Part shown: positions 1 through 8,021 of the stretch, in pieces | Numbering within the stretch: position 1 is the first letter of the stretch | Layout of the letters: every line of letters begins with the position of its first letter | From: Gallionella sp. UBA4121 | GTDB taxonomy: Bacteria > Pseudomonadota > Gammaproteobacteria > Burkholderiales > Gallionellaceae | Assembly: GCA_002381565.1 (NCBI GenBank) | Contig: DFWZ01000034.1 | Coordinates: forward strand, 1-27,463 | Length of the DNA stretch: 27,463 nucleotides | Reading direction: 5' to 3' | Notes under the pieces: generated by a model | What the model was told of the DNA's origin: nothing | What the model saw: the letters and a program-made list of their open reading frames with translations, nothing else | Databases searched by the model: none | Translations under genes and position numbers: made by a program

Positions 1-2
1 AC

Positions 3-23
3 CACTTACCACTTACCACTTAC
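3..23. repeat. 7-bp tandem repeat, three copies of CACTTAC
   Basis: Three perfect copies of CACTTAC lie end to end, 10 bases before the start codon of the cbbY gene. The window begins inside this repeat, so more copies may lie upstream. It is a simple intergenic heptamer repeat. Its position against the start codon means copy number could alter the 5' untranslated region, but that is inference. Confidence 0.75.
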
Positions 24-33
24 GACTGTTTTT

Positions 34-744
34 ATGACTATTAAAGCCATTATTTTTGACGTGGACGGAACGCTTGCCGATACCGAAGACGGCCACCGAT
101 TATCTTTCAACAAGGCCTTCGCACAAAGCGGTCTGGACTGGAACTGGGATGTCGCGCTGTATGACAAGCTGCTCAAGGTGACCGGCGGCAAGGAGCGCAT
201 CAAGTATTTTATAAGTGACTTTCTGCAAGGCTTTACCAAGCCCGCTGATTTCGACGACTTCGTGAAAAATCTGCATGCAGTCAAGACACAGCATTACACC
301 ACCATGATAGGTGAGGGAAACGTACCATTGCGTCCCGGCATCAGACAATTGATCCATGAGGCGCATGCGGCGGGCATCACACTTGCCATCGCCACCACCA
401 CCACGCCTGAGAATGTTTCCGCCCTGCTGGAAGTGGGTCTCGGTAAAAACTGGGCAGATTTGTTCGCGGCCAACGGCTGCGGCGACATCGTGCCGCACAA
501 GAAGCCCGCGCCGGATATTTATTTCTGGGTGCTGGAAAAGCTGGGGCTTAATGCCGCCGAGTGCATCGCACTGGAAGATTCCGAAAACGGCTTGCGTTCC
601 AGCCTTGCCGCCGGAATCAGGACATATGTGACCACCAACCACTATACCCGCAGGCAGAACTTCGAGGATGCGGCGGCGGTGTTCGACGACCTGAGCAACC
701 TGGATCAGTTCTACCAGACTGCCGGATTGACGATTCCCAAATAA
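34..744 (+). CDS. cbbY: CbbY-type HAD-superfamily phosphatase
   Basis: This is a 236-aa HAD hydrolase. The nucleophile motif DVDGT is at residues 9-13, followed by a helical cap. Motif III is the lysine in PHKKPAPDIY, and the C-terminal metal-binding motif is LEDSENG. The opening DVDGTLADTEDGHR and the cap motif TGGKERI are typical of CbbY rather than of general phosphoglycolate phosphatases. CbbY proteins dephosphorylate xylulose-1,5-bisphosphate, an inhibitory by-product of RuBisCO, in the cytoplasm. The length matches the family. rpe and gph follow, which fits a role in sugar-phosphate housekeeping for the Calvin cycle. The upstream sequence is a short tandem repeat with no good ribosome binding site, but the HAD motif begins a few residues after this ATG, which supports the start. 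Confidence 0.85.
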   Translation: MTIKAIIFDVDGTLADTEDGHRLSFNKAFAQSGLDWNWDVALYDKLLKVTGGKERIKYFISDFLQGFTKPADFDDFVKNLHAVKTQHYTTMIGEGNVPLRPGIRQLIHEAHAAGITLAIATTTTPENVSALLEVGLGKNWADLFAANGCGDIVPHKKPAPDIYFWVLEKLGLNAAECIALEDSENGLRSSLAAGIRTYVTTNHYTRRQNFEDAAAVFDDLSNLDQFYQTAGLTIPK

Positions 745-807
745 CCAATTCAGGGCGCATTCAGTTTAGAATACAGCATATTTACACCAAAACTCTCAAG
801 GAAACCC

Positions 808-1488
808 ATGTACCAGATCGCCCCAAGCATACTCTCCGCCAACTTCGCCCGCCTGGGTGAGGAAGTTGATAACGTTTTAGCCTCTGGCGCGGACATCGTA
901 CATTTCGACGTGATGGATAACCATTACGTGCCGAATTTAACCATCGGGCCTCTGGTCTGCGAAGCCTTGCGAAAGCACGGCGTGACCGCTCCGATCGACG
1001 TGCATCTGATGGTCAAACCTGTGGACCGCATCATCCCCGACTTCGCCAAGGCGGGCGCGACTTATATCACCTTCCACCCTGAAGCCTCCGAGCACGTTGA
1101 CCGCACCATCGGCCTGATCAAGGAATGCGGCTGCAAGGCAGGTCTGGTGTTCAATCCTGCCACACCGCTGGATATCCTGGAATACATGTTGCCCAAGCTG
1201 GACATGGTGCTGTTGATGTCGGTAAACCCGGGCTTCGGCGGTCAGAAGTTCATCCCTTACGTGCTGGACAAGGCCCGCAAAGTGCGCGCCATGATCGATG
1301 CGGGTGGCTACAATTGCCGTCTGGAAATCGACGGCGGCGTAGGCCCTGCAAACATCCGCGAAGTTGCGGCTGCCGGTGTGGATACTTTTGTGGCGGGTTC
1401 GGCAATTTTCAACGCTCGCATCGATACTGACGCAAACAAGTACGACACCGTGCTTGCCGCAATGCGCGCTGAACTGGCCAAGGTTTAA
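808..1488 (+). CDS. rpe: Ribulose-phosphate 3-epimerase
   Basis: This is a 226-aa TIM-barrel enzyme interconverting ribulose-5-phosphate and xylulose-5-phosphate in the pentose phosphate and Calvin pathways. The signature segments are in order: APSILSANFARLGEE at the N terminus, HFDVMDNHYVPNLTIGP with the catalytic Asp and metal-binding His, DVHLMV, MSVNPGFGGQKFIP, and the phosphate-binding EIDGGV and AGSAIF loops. The length is normal for the family. AAGGAAACCC precedes the ATG at good spacing and decides the start. The gap to cbbY is 63 bases and contains a TAGAAT-like -10 box near 767, with no convincing -35, so a separate promoter is possible but unproven. A small lipoprotein gene begins two bases after its stop, so the two are probably cotranscribed. 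Confidence 0.96.
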   Translation: MYQIAPSILSANFARLGEEVDNVLASGADIVHFDVMDNHYVPNLTIGPLVCEALRKHGVTAPIDVHLMVKPVDRIIPDFAKAGATYITFHPEASEHVDRTIGLIKECGCKAGLVFNPATPLDILEYMLPKLDMVLLMSVNPGFGGQKFIPYVLDKARKVRAMIDAGGYNCRLEIDGGVGPANIREVAAAGVDTFVAGSAIFNARIDTDANKYDTVLAAMRAELAKV

Positions 1489-1490
1489 GC

Positions 1491-1844
1491 ATGTTCCGCC
1501 ACGCCATGTTTGTACTGCTGATTGCATTAGCAGGTTGTGACCGCATCACTGGCGCGGCAGATCGCAAAGTTTCCGATGCGGAAGCGATAGGTTACGCCTG
1601 CCGTGTTTCGTTTAAAAAACCCGAAGACTGCATGAAGGAAAACGACGCGCAGAGCACGACCTCGGTTCTGGCAGGCTGGAGGGCGGCTGACAAGGACATA
1701 GCGGACAAGACGCTGGATCCCAGCATGGGTTCAGCCGTGCATGCCGTTTCCGCGCCCAGCGCGACAGAGGATGCAAAGGCCAAGAGCAATCCCTCATCCG
1801 AAAAAGAACCGACGTCCGAGAAGAAGTCCGATAAATCTCAATAA
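1491..1844 (+). CDS. Small predicted lipoprotein of unknown function
   Basis: This 117-aa protein begins with a short hydrophobic stretch and a lipobox, LAGC, with Cys16 as the likely lipidated residue. Aspartate follows that Cys. In Enterobacteria an Asp at +2 favours retention in the inner membrane, but whether the rule holds here is unknown. The rest is hydrophilic, with two further Cys residues (near residues 37 and 44) that could form a disulfide. The lysine/serine/glutamate-rich tail looks disordered. I do not recognise the family. It sits two bases after rpe and nine before gph, so it is almost certainly part of the same transcript. An ATG five codons downstream is an alternative start that still keeps the lipobox. 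Confidence 0.7.
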   Translation: MFRHAMFVLLIALAGCDRITGAADRKVSDAEAIGYACRVSFKKPEDCMKENDAQSTTSVLAGWRAADKDIADKTLDPSMGSAVHAVSAPSATEDAKAKSNPSSEKEPTSEKKSDKSQ

Positions 1845-1853
1845 GGAAACCCC

Positions 1854-2549
1854 ATGCCCCATATCAAGCGATACACCACTCCCGTCAGCGTCAAGGCCAT
1901 CGTGATTGATCTCGATGGTACGCTGCTGCACACCGCGCCTGAACTTTCCGAAGCCGCCAACCGCATGTTGCGAGACATCGACTATGCGCCGGTCTCGCAG
2001 GAACTGCTTGCAAGCTACATCGGCAACGGCATCAGCTGGCTGGTGAAACGCGCACTGACCGGCGACATGCACGCCACGCCGGATGCCGCTTTGTATGATC
2101 ACGCTCTGCCTATTTTTGAAAAACATTACACCGAACTGCTGCTGCAAAGCCGTGTATTCGATGGTGTGATCGAAGGTCTGGAAGCCATGAAGGCAGCGGG
2201 TTTCCGCCTGGGCTGCATCACCAACAAGGTGGAGCGTTACACCACGCCGCTGCTGAAGGGCATTGGTCTTGCCAAGTATTTCGAAATCGTGGTGGCAGGC
2301 GACACCCTGCCCGAAAAGAAACCGCATCCCATGCCCTTGCTGCACGCCGCAAAATTCTTCGGTGTTCCTATCGAACAACTGCTGCTGATCGGCGACTCGC
2401 TCAATGACACACTGGCTGCCAGAGCCGCCGAATGTCCGGTGTTCTGCGTACCTTACGGCTACAACCACGGCGAACCTGTGGAAACGCTGGATCTGGACGC
2501 CGTAATACCCAACCTGGCTGCTGCCATGCCGCTGATTAAACTGGCCTGA
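1854..2549 (+). CDS. gph: Phosphoglycolate phosphatase (HAD superfamily)
   Basis: This is a 231-aa HAD phosphatase. Motif I is VIDLDGTLLHTAPEL (nucleophile Asp19, acid/base Asp21). Motif II lies in CITNK, motif III is the lysine in PEKKPHPMPLL, and motif IV is IGDSLNDTLAA. This is the Gph pattern, including the DGTLxxTAPEL opening. Gph hydrolyses 2-phosphoglycolate made by RuBisCO oxygenation or DNA repair. In many proteobacteria gph sits between rpe and trpE, exactly as here. AAGGAAAC precedes the ATG and sets the start. A short CCTG-AAAAA-CAGG hairpin overlaps its 3' end and could mark a weak stop before the trpE leader. It is a second HAD enzyme in the cluster, clearly distinct from CbbY. 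Confidence 0.92.
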   Translation: MPHIKRYTTPVSVKAIVIDLDGTLLHTAPELSEAANRMLRDIDYAPVSQELLASYIGNGISWLVKRALTGDMHATPDAALYDHALPIFEKHYTELLLQSRVFDGVIEGLEAMKAAGFRLGCITNKVERYTTPLLKGIGLAKYFEIVVAGDTLPEKKPHPMPLLHAAKFFGVPIEQLLLIGDSLNDTLAARAAECPVFCVPYGYNHGEPVETLDLDAVIPNLAAAMPLIKLA

Positions 2550-2560
2550 AAAACAGGAAT

Positions 2561-2656
2561 TAGGATTCGGGATCCAGGATTCAGGCGAGAGCTAGTGGAT
2601 TGACCGATAGAGGACAAACCACGTTTTTTTCTGCATCTTGCATCCTGTATCCTGAT
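2561..2656. repeat. ATCCTG-type repeat pair forming a stem-loop in the trpE leader
   Basis: The 126-base gap before trpE holds AGGATTCGGGATCCAGG-type repeat units at 2561-2585 and ATCCTGTATCCTG-type units at 2632-2656. CAGGATTCAGG (2575-2585) can pair with CCTGTATCCTG (2644-2654) at ten of eleven positions, with a loop of about 58 bases that includes a run of seven T at 2624-2630. The 2561-2585 unit recurs in inverted orientation at 17179-17213. No short Trp-rich leader peptide is visible, so this is more likely a dispersed intergenic repeat than a classical attenuator. Confidence 0.6.
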
Positions 2657-2675
2657 TTCTGATCTGGAGGTTTTC

Positions 2676-4163
2676 ATGCCGCACCCGATTACAGAACAAG
2701 AATTCAACGCGTTAGCCGCGCAGGGTTATAACCGCATCCCGCTGGTAGCCCAGACCTTTGCCGATCTCGATACGCCATTGTCGCTGTATCTCAAGCTGGC
2801 CAACAAGCCGTTTTCCTATCTGCTTGAATCCGTCCAGGGCGGCGAACGCTTCGGGCGTTATTCCTTCATCGGCCTGCCCGCCGATACCCGTATCATGGTA
2901 CGCGGCAAGCTGGTCACGCTGACGCATAAAAATGGCGAAACTACTCAGGAAGTCGATAATCCTCTGGATTTCATCAGCGAATACCAGACGCGGTTTAAAG
3001 TAGCCCCCCTGTCAGGACTGCCGCGTTACACCGGCGGACTGGCCGGATATTTTGGCTATGAAACAATACGTTACATCGAGCCGCGCCTAGCCCACGTCCG
3101 CAAGCCTGACGCAATCGGCACGCCGGACATCCTGCTGATGCTCACCGAACAACTGGCGGTAGTGGACAATCTCACAGGCCGTCTGACCCTTATCGTGTAT
3201 GCCGACCCGTCGCAGGATGACGCCTACAAGCTAGCGCGCGAGCGATTACGCGAACTCATCGGCATGCTCAGGCGGCCGGTGGACATTCCCTTTGAGCCGC
3301 CCGCGCTGCGCAATAATGCGAAATCCGAATTCGGTGAAGCCGCATTCAAGGCGGCGGTAGAAAAAGCCAAGCAATACATTTTCGACGGCGACATCATGCA
3401 GGTCGTGCTGTCGCAACGCATGACGCAACCCTTCCCCGCAGCGCCCCTCTCGCTGTACCGCGCGCTGCGCAGCATCAACCCTTCCCCGTACATGTTCTAT
3501 TACGACATGGGCGATCATCACGTGGTCGGTTCTTCGCCGGAGATTCTGGCACGTCTCGAAGGCGACACCGTCACGGTGCGTCCTATCGCCGGAACCCGGC
3601 CGCGCGGCAAGTCACCGCAAGAAGACGCCGACCTCGCGCAAGATCTGTTGACAGACCCGAAAGAGCTGGCCGAGCACCTGATGCTGATCGACCTGGGGCG
3701 CAACGACATCGGTCGCGTGGCACAGAACGGCACGGTCAAACTCACCGAAAAAATGATCATCGAACGCTATTCGCATGTGATGCACATCGTCTCCAACGTC
3801 GATGCCAGGCTCAGGACCGGCCTGTCTGCGATGGACGTCCTAAAAGCCACTTTCCCGGCCGGAACGGTATCCGGCGCGGCGAAGGTGCGCGCGATGGAAA
3901 TCATCGACGAACTTGAACCGTCCAAACGGGGAATCTACGCAGGCGCGGTCGGCTATCTAGGTTTCAACGGTGACATGGATGTCGCGATCGCGCTGCGCAC
4001 CGCTGTGGTAAAGGACGGGGTTCTATACGTACAGGCGGGGGCGGGCATCGTTGCCGACTCAATACCGGACAGCGAATGGATGGAGACGCAGAACAAGGCA
4101 CGCGCCGTGTTGCGCGCAGCCGAGATGGTGCTGGCGGGACTGGATGAACAGGCGCATCGCTAA
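2676..4163 (+). CDS. trpE: Anthranilate synthase component I
   Basis: This is a 495-aa chorismate-binding enzyme that converts chorismate to anthranilate with ammonia from TrpG, the first step of tryptophan synthesis. The LLES motif (residues 49-52), part of the tryptophan feedback site, is present. So are GDIMQVVLSQR, the IAGTRPRG loop, LIDLGRNDIGRV and the C-terminal segments KVRAMEIIDELEP and GYLGFNGDMDVAIALRT. The usual SGAPK is SGAAK here. The length is typical of a stand-alone TrpE. GGAGG seven bases or so before the ATG fixes the start. Its TAA overlaps the ATG of the next gene by one base. The glutaminase partner trpG lies about 10.8 kb away, separated by unrelated genes. Confidence 0.96.
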   Translation: MPHPITEQEFNALAAQGYNRIPLVAQTFADLDTPLSLYLKLANKPFSYLLESVQGGERFGRYSFIGLPADTRIMVRGKLVTLTHKNGETTQEVDNPLDFISEYQTRFKVAPLSGLPRYTGGLAGYFGYETIRYIEPRLAHVRKPDAIGTPDILLMLTEQLAVVDNLTGRLTLIVYADPSQDDAYKLARERLRELIGMLRRPVDIPFEPPALRNNAKSEFGEAAFKAAVEKAKQYIFDGDIMQVVLSQRMTQPFPAAPLSLYRALRSINPSPYMFYYDMGDHHVVGSSPEILARLEGDTVTVRPIAGTRPRGKSPQEDADLAQDLLTDPKELAEHLMLIDLGRNDIGRVAQNGTVKLTEKMIIERYSHVMHIVSNVDARLRTGLSAMDVLKATFPAGTVSGAAKVRAMEIIDELEPSKRGIYAGAVGYLGFNGDMDVAIALRTAVVKDGVLYVQAGAGIVADSIPDSEWMETQNKARAVLRAAEMVLAGLDEQAHR

Positions 4164-5773
4164 TGTTGCGTTTAACCGAAATCAAACTGGCCGTAGGACA
4201 CCCGGCAGGCAACATCAGAACAGCGATTCTCAAACGGCTGGGCATCACAGAAGATGAGCTGATCAGCTACGTCATTTTCAAGCGCGGCGTGGATGCGCGC
4301 AAGGCGCACGCCATCCTGTTCACCTACACGCTGAATGTGGAAGTGCGCGATGAAACTGCAATCCTGGCGAAATTCGCACAAGATCCGCATGTCAAAACTG
4401 CGCCGGACACCCGTTACCGCTTTGTCGCCCAGGCGCCGAAAAATCCGGCTGCGCGCCCGATCGTGATCGGCATGGGGCCAGCCGGCCTGTTTGCCGGCCT
4501 CTTGCTGGCCCAGATGGGTTATCGACCGCTGATCCTGGAGCGCGGCAAGGCAGTTCGCGAAAGAACAAAGGACACCTTCGGGCTGTGGCGTCAGGGCGTG
4601 CTCAACCCGGAGTCCAACGTGCAGTTCGGCGAAGGCGGCGCGGGGACATTTTCCGACGGCAAGCTGTATAGCCAGATCAAGGATCCGCGCCATCTGGGCC
4701 GCAAAGTGCTGGACGAATTCGTCAAGGCCGGCGCTCCCGAGGAAATCCTCTATGTCAGCCACCCGCATATCGGTACTTTTCGCCTGGTCGGCATGGTCGA
4801 AAAAATGCGCGAAACCATCGGGCAGCTGGGTGGCGAAATCCGCTTCGAAAGCCGGGTCGATGACATCGAGATCGTCGATGGCGCTGTGCGCGGCGTGGTA
4901 CTCGCAAGCGGCGAGCGCATTGCAACTGATCATCTGGTGTTGGCGGTCGGACACAGCGCGCGCGATACCTTCGAGATGATCCACAGGCGGGGCATTTACA
5001 TCGAAGCCAAGCCTTTTTCCATCGGCTTTCGCATCGAACATCCGCAATCTCTGATCGACTCCGCCCGTTTCGGCAAGAACGCGGGCAATGAACTGCTGGG
5101 GGCTGCGGATTACAAGCTGGTACATCACGCCAGCAACGGGCGCACCGTGTACAGCTTCTGTATGTGCCCCGGCGGCACGGTGGTCGCCGCGACGTCCGAG
5201 CCCGGGCGCGTGGTGACCAACGGCATGAGCCAGTATTCGCGCAACGAGCGTAATGCCAATGCAGGCATCGTGGTGGGCATTACCCCCGAAGACTACCCCG
5301 GCGATCCCCTGGCCGGTGTTGCATTTCAAAGGTTCTGGGAATCACAAGCTTATAAACTTGGCGGCGGCACCTATCAGGCGCCCGGCCAGTTGCTCAGCGA
5401 TTTTCTGGCAGGCAGGCCTTCGACCGGGTTAGGCTCGGTGCAGCCCTCTTACACACCCGGCGTACACCTCACCGACCTGTCCGCCGCGCTGCCTGATTAC
5501 GCCATTGCCGCAATAAAGGAAGCGCTGCCCGCCTTCGCCAAACAAATCAAAGGGTTTGATCTGCCGGATGCGGTACTGACCGGCGTGGAGACGCGCACAT
5601 CCTCTCCGATACGCATCAAGCGCAATGCCGGCGATTTGCAGAGCATCAACACCCGCGGCCTTTATCCGACAGGCGAAGGGGCAGGTTACGCGGGCGGGAT
5701 TCTGTCGGCGGCAGTGGATGGCATAGAGGTCGCCGAGGCTGTCGCGTTGAGCATAGCCGCCAAATCGAATTAA
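4163..5773 (+). CDS. FAD-dependent dehydrogenase, COG2509 type
   Basis: This is a 536-aa flavoprotein. About 95 N-terminal residues form a small separate domain. The dinucleotide-binding motif VIGMGPAGLFAGLLLAQMGY starts near residue 101 and ends in an acidic LERG. Characteristic segments of the COG2509 group follow: ESNVQFGEGGAGTFSDGKL, SIGFRIEHPQ, YSFCMCPGGTVVAATSE, and the C-terminal FAD-contacting GLYPTGEGAGYAGGI. Substrate and electron partner of these proteins are not established; a uniform role is not known to me. Translation is probably coupled to trpE through the TAATG overlap, although linkage to tryptophan synthesis may be only positional. A long open frame on the opposite strand within it is a shadow of high-GC codon bias. 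Confidence 0.85.
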   Translation: MLRLTEIKLAVGHPAGNIRTAILKRLGITEDELISYVIFKRGVDARKAHAILFTYTLNVEVRDETAILAKFAQDPHVKTAPDTRYRFVAQAPKNPAARPIVIGMGPAGLFAGLLLAQMGYRPLILERGKAVRERTKDTFGLWRQGVLNPESNVQFGEGGAGTFSDGKLYSQIKDPRHLGRKVLDEFVKAGAPEEILYVSHPHIGTFRLVGMVEKMRETIGQLGGEIRFESRVDDIEIVDGAVRGVVLASGERIATDHLVLAVGHSARDTFEMIHRRGIYIEAKPFSIGFRIEHPQSLIDSARFGKNAGNELLGAADYKLVHHASNGRTVYSFCMCPGGTVVAATSEPGRVVTNGMSQYSRNERNANAGIVVGITPEDYPGDPLAGVAFQRFWESQAYKLGGGTYQAPGQLLSDFLAGRPSTGLGSVQPSYTPGVHLTDLSAALPDYAIAAIKEALPAFAKQIKGFDLPDAVLTGVETRTSSPIRIKRNAGDLQSINTRGLYPTGEGAGYAGGILSAAVDGIEVAEAVALSIAAKSN

Positions 5774-5777
5774 CGCG

Positions 5778-6770
5778 ATGGGTGATCTGAGTGCTGTCGA
5801 ACTGGATACGCCCCCGGACGATTTCCTGCCGGACGAGCCCGAAGGCGCGGCGTTTCACAAGGCGTTCCAGGCTTCCGGCATTGCCGGTTTTACATGTCGT
5901 TATCTGCTGATCGAAAGACAGGGGCGGCGTATAGCCGTTGTTCCCTATTTCCTTGGCACATTCAGCCTCGGCACGCTGCTGCCGGATGGCCTGCTGAAAA
6001 AATCCCTCTCATGGATCAAGTTCAACTACGTATGCGTCGGGCATCCCTCCACGGATTTCGGCATGATAGATGGAGATACTTCCGCCGAGACACTCGCCCT
6101 GGTCAATGTCACACTGAGAAAAAAAGCATCGCTGGTAGCCTACAAGGGTTTCAGGGATAACCTGCCCTTGGCGGGCTACACGAGGGTGCGCGGCCTGCCA
6201 GTGTCGGTACTCACAATAAATGGTGATTACTATTCAGGACTGGACGCCAGGCGGCGCAACGATTTCAGACACAAGCTGGAAAAAGCGCAAACACTCAGGT
6301 TTGAAGAGCATTCGGCCTTGCCGGAACATCTTGCGCAGCAGGTGTTTCTACTCTACATGAACACATACAACCATGCGCCGCTGAAATTCGAGCGGCTTAC
6401 TCTGGCCTACTTTCAGAATACCGCCGCCATCAGCCAGTTTCTGCTGTTCTTCGAAGCCGACACACTGATCGGATTTGCCCAGCTCATCGGCAAGAACAAA
6501 AAAGCATCTTTCACCTATGTCGGCATGGATTACCTGCACAATCGCCAGTACGGGCTGTATTACGTGATCTGTCTGAAGGGTATCGAAATCTGTTTGCGCG
6601 ACGGCTACCAGCAACTGGAATTAGGCGTGACTTCATATCACTTCAAGCATTTGCTGGGCGGCCAGCTGATAGAAACCAGCCTCTATTTCCGGCACAGCCA
6701 TCGGCTTGCCAACTGGCTGCTGGGCAAACTGAAATTTCTTATCGAGCCTTCTGAAAATGAGTTGCGGTAA
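5778..6770 (+). CDS. GNAT/BioF2-like acyltransferase family protein
   Basis: This is a 330-aa protein beginning four bases after the flavoprotein stop. The second half resembles a GNAT-fold (FemAB/BioF2-like) domain. RRRNDFRHKLEKA is the basic helix typical of such proteins. It is followed by FFEADTLIGFAQLIG, then YVGMDYLHNRQYGLYYVICLKGIEICLRDGYQQLELG. The ending GVTSYHFKHLLGG matches the ...K...G pattern seen at the end of these folds. The N-terminal half looks like a degenerate second copy. Such enzymes move acyl or aminoacyl groups onto cell-envelope or other acceptors; no substrate can be assigned. No signal peptide is seen, so it is likely cytoplasmic. It probably shares a transcript with the upstream flavoprotein. 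Confidence 0.6.
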   Translation: MGDLSAVELDTPPDDFLPDEPEGAAFHKAFQASGIAGFTCRYLLIERQGRRIAVVPYFLGTFSLGTLLPDGLLKKSLSWIKFNYVCVGHPSTDFGMIDGDTSAETLALVNVTLRKKASLVAYKGFRDNLPLAGYTRVRGLPVSVLTINGDYYSGLDARRRNDFRHKLEKAQTLRFEEHSALPEHLAQQVFLLYMNTYNHAPLKFERLTLAYFQNTAAISQFLLFFEADTLIGFAQLIGKNKKASFTYVGMDYLHNRQYGLYYVICLKGIEICLRDGYQQLELGVTSYHFKHLLGGQLIETSLYFRHSHRLANWLLGKLKFLIEPSENELR

Positions 6771-6791
6771 CTGCCGCCACGACAAGCCGGA

Positions 6792-7436
6792 ATGAGCCAG
6801 AATAATGATAAAAAACGCAGTATGGAGTGCCAATCAAAGCTTGGTGAATATGCCATACTGGCAATCATCCTCTGCATCTCCCTGTTTGTTCACTTGGCAA
6901 TCATCTACGGAGTGGCCTGGTCGCCAGTTGGCGCAGAACACGCGAGCCCGCCAGCAATAGTCGGCCGGCACCGTTTGACGGTAACGCTCACCTCACCTTC
7001 TCATGCCATAGCACCGCAGAAAAGTGCTGCCCTGAAAAAATCCGATGCGCTAGCTGTGACTGATGTTGAGACCAGAACCAATACGGATTCCGACAACAAT
7101 CTTTCTTCCATGAAAAAGGTTATCTCGACATCGCTAACGTCACGCTATTTCAGTCTTGCCGAACTGGACCAGCACCCCGCTATTACCCGGAACATTTCCG
7201 ACAACCCGCCAGAACTGCGCGACTATCCGCAAGGGGGTGAAATAGTATTCCGGCTGTGGATTGATAAAACAGGCAAAGTGGTCAATGTCGACACCATTTC
7301 ATCAACGTTGCCCCAGGTATTTGCGGACAGCGCCCGCGCCAGTTTTTTAAAAGCTACATTTTCCCCGGGGCGCAAACACGGGAACGCAGTGGCATCGGTA
7401 ATGGATGTGGCAATAACCTATGCCCCGATAAAATAA
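6792..7436 (+). CDS. TonB C-terminal domain protein, membrane anchored
   Basis: This is a 214-aa protein with one N-terminal transmembrane helix (about residues 20-42), a polar linker without the usual proline-rich repeats, and a C-terminal domain from about residue 140. That domain (GGEIVFRLWIDKTGKVVNV, then SARASFLKATFSPGRKHG) matches the TonB_C pattern of a beta strand, ID..G.V and a helix followed by F.P....G. TonB-family proteins transmit proton-motive-force energy across the periplasm. No exbB/exbD or receptor gene is adjacent, so the role is open. It may also be an unrelated periplasmic protein reusing the TonB_C fold. The spacing of 21 bases to the upstream gene suggests a shared transcript. 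The pilus operon starts 153 bases further on. Confidence 0.7.
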   Translation: MSQNNDKKRSMECQSKLGEYAILAIILCISLFVHLAIIYGVAWSPVGAEHASPPAIVGRHRLTVTLTSPSHAIAPQKSAALKKSDALAVTDVETRTNTDSDNNLSSMKKVISTSLTSRYFSLAELDQHPAITRNISDNPPELRDYPQGGEIVFRLWIDKTGKVVNVDTISSTLPQVFADSARASFLKATFSPGRKHGNAVASVMDVAITYAPIK

Positions 7437-7589
7437 CAGCCGTATCCGCACAACCTTACCAGGCAGACCTCCTTAATGGCGCCTGTTCTGATTTATGTAC
7501 CGCTTATCCGGATTTCTATTCACTTGGTCGACTTGCAGTGGAAGCCTGCGCACAAATGATTATTATGCGACCATATGAAGGAGTCAACA

Positions 7590-8021
7590 ATGAAAATGCA
7601 AAAAGGTTTCACCTTGATTGAGTTGATGATTACCGTGGCGGTCGTTTCTATTTTAGCAATGATAGCGCTGCCATCCTATAGCGACTATGTTAAACGCGGG
7701 AATATCACAGAAGCCACGTCGAACCTAGCTGGTCTGCGCGTTCAAATGGAACAATACTATCAGGACAATCGTAATTACGGCTCTGGTGCATGTGGTGTCG
7801 TAATGCCAGCTAGCCCATCGGTCAAGTATTTCACCTTTGCTTGTGTCCCGGGAGCTTCCCCCAGCCAGACCTATACCATCACAGCTACCGGTGCCGGTAG
7901 CATGGCTGGGTTTACTTACACTATTGATCAAAGCAACAACAAACAGACGACCGCCGCACCTGCCGGATGGGGCCCCACTTCGACGACTTGCTGGATAACC
8001 AAACAAGGCGGCGCATGTTAA
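7590..8021 (+). CDS. pilE: Type IV pilin-like protein PilE
   Basis: This is a 143-aa prepilin with leader MKMQKG followed by the processed segment FTLIELMITVAVVSILAMIA, including Glu5 of the mature protein. It is exported and cleaved/methylated by PilD at the inner membrane. YSDYVKRGNITEA follows the helix, as in PilE/PilA pilins. The C terminus has cysteines (CWITKQGGAC) suited to the usual pilin disulfide loop. AAGGAG at 7578-7583, six bases before the ATG at 7590, makes this start better than the in-frame ATG at 7575. It heads the minor-pilin operon, unlike Pseudomonas, where pilE is last. It could be a minor or the major pilin; the operon context favours a minor one. In the 153 bases before it I see no convincing promoter. 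Confidence 0.88.
   Translation: MKMQKGFTLIELMITVAVVSILAMIALPSYSDYVKRGNITEATSNLAGLRVQMEQYYQDNRNYGSGACGVVMPASPSVKYFTFACVPGASPSQTYTITATGAGSMAGFTYTIDQSNNKQTTAAPAGWGPTSTTCWITKQGGAC

Noticed and set aside
2561..2656. Classical trp attenuator before trpE
   Set aside because: There is no leader peptide with Trp codons and no terminator hairpin followed directly by T residues; the stem-loop comes from a dispersed repeat.
4172..5329. Long reverse-strand open frame (about 385 codons) opposite the FAD-dependent dehydrogenase
   Set aside because: It lies wholly inside a gene with clear flavoprotein motifs, has no recognisable motif itself, and mirrors high-GC codon bias.
7520..7560. Possible sigma-54 (-24/-12) promoter before pilE (TTGG...TTGCA)
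   Set aside because: The GG and GC elements are only seven bases apart instead of ten, so the spacing is wrong.
7478..7561. 27-codon open frame before pilE starting at an ATG near 7478
   Set aside because: It has no ribosome binding site and no recognisable feature; it is too short to support.
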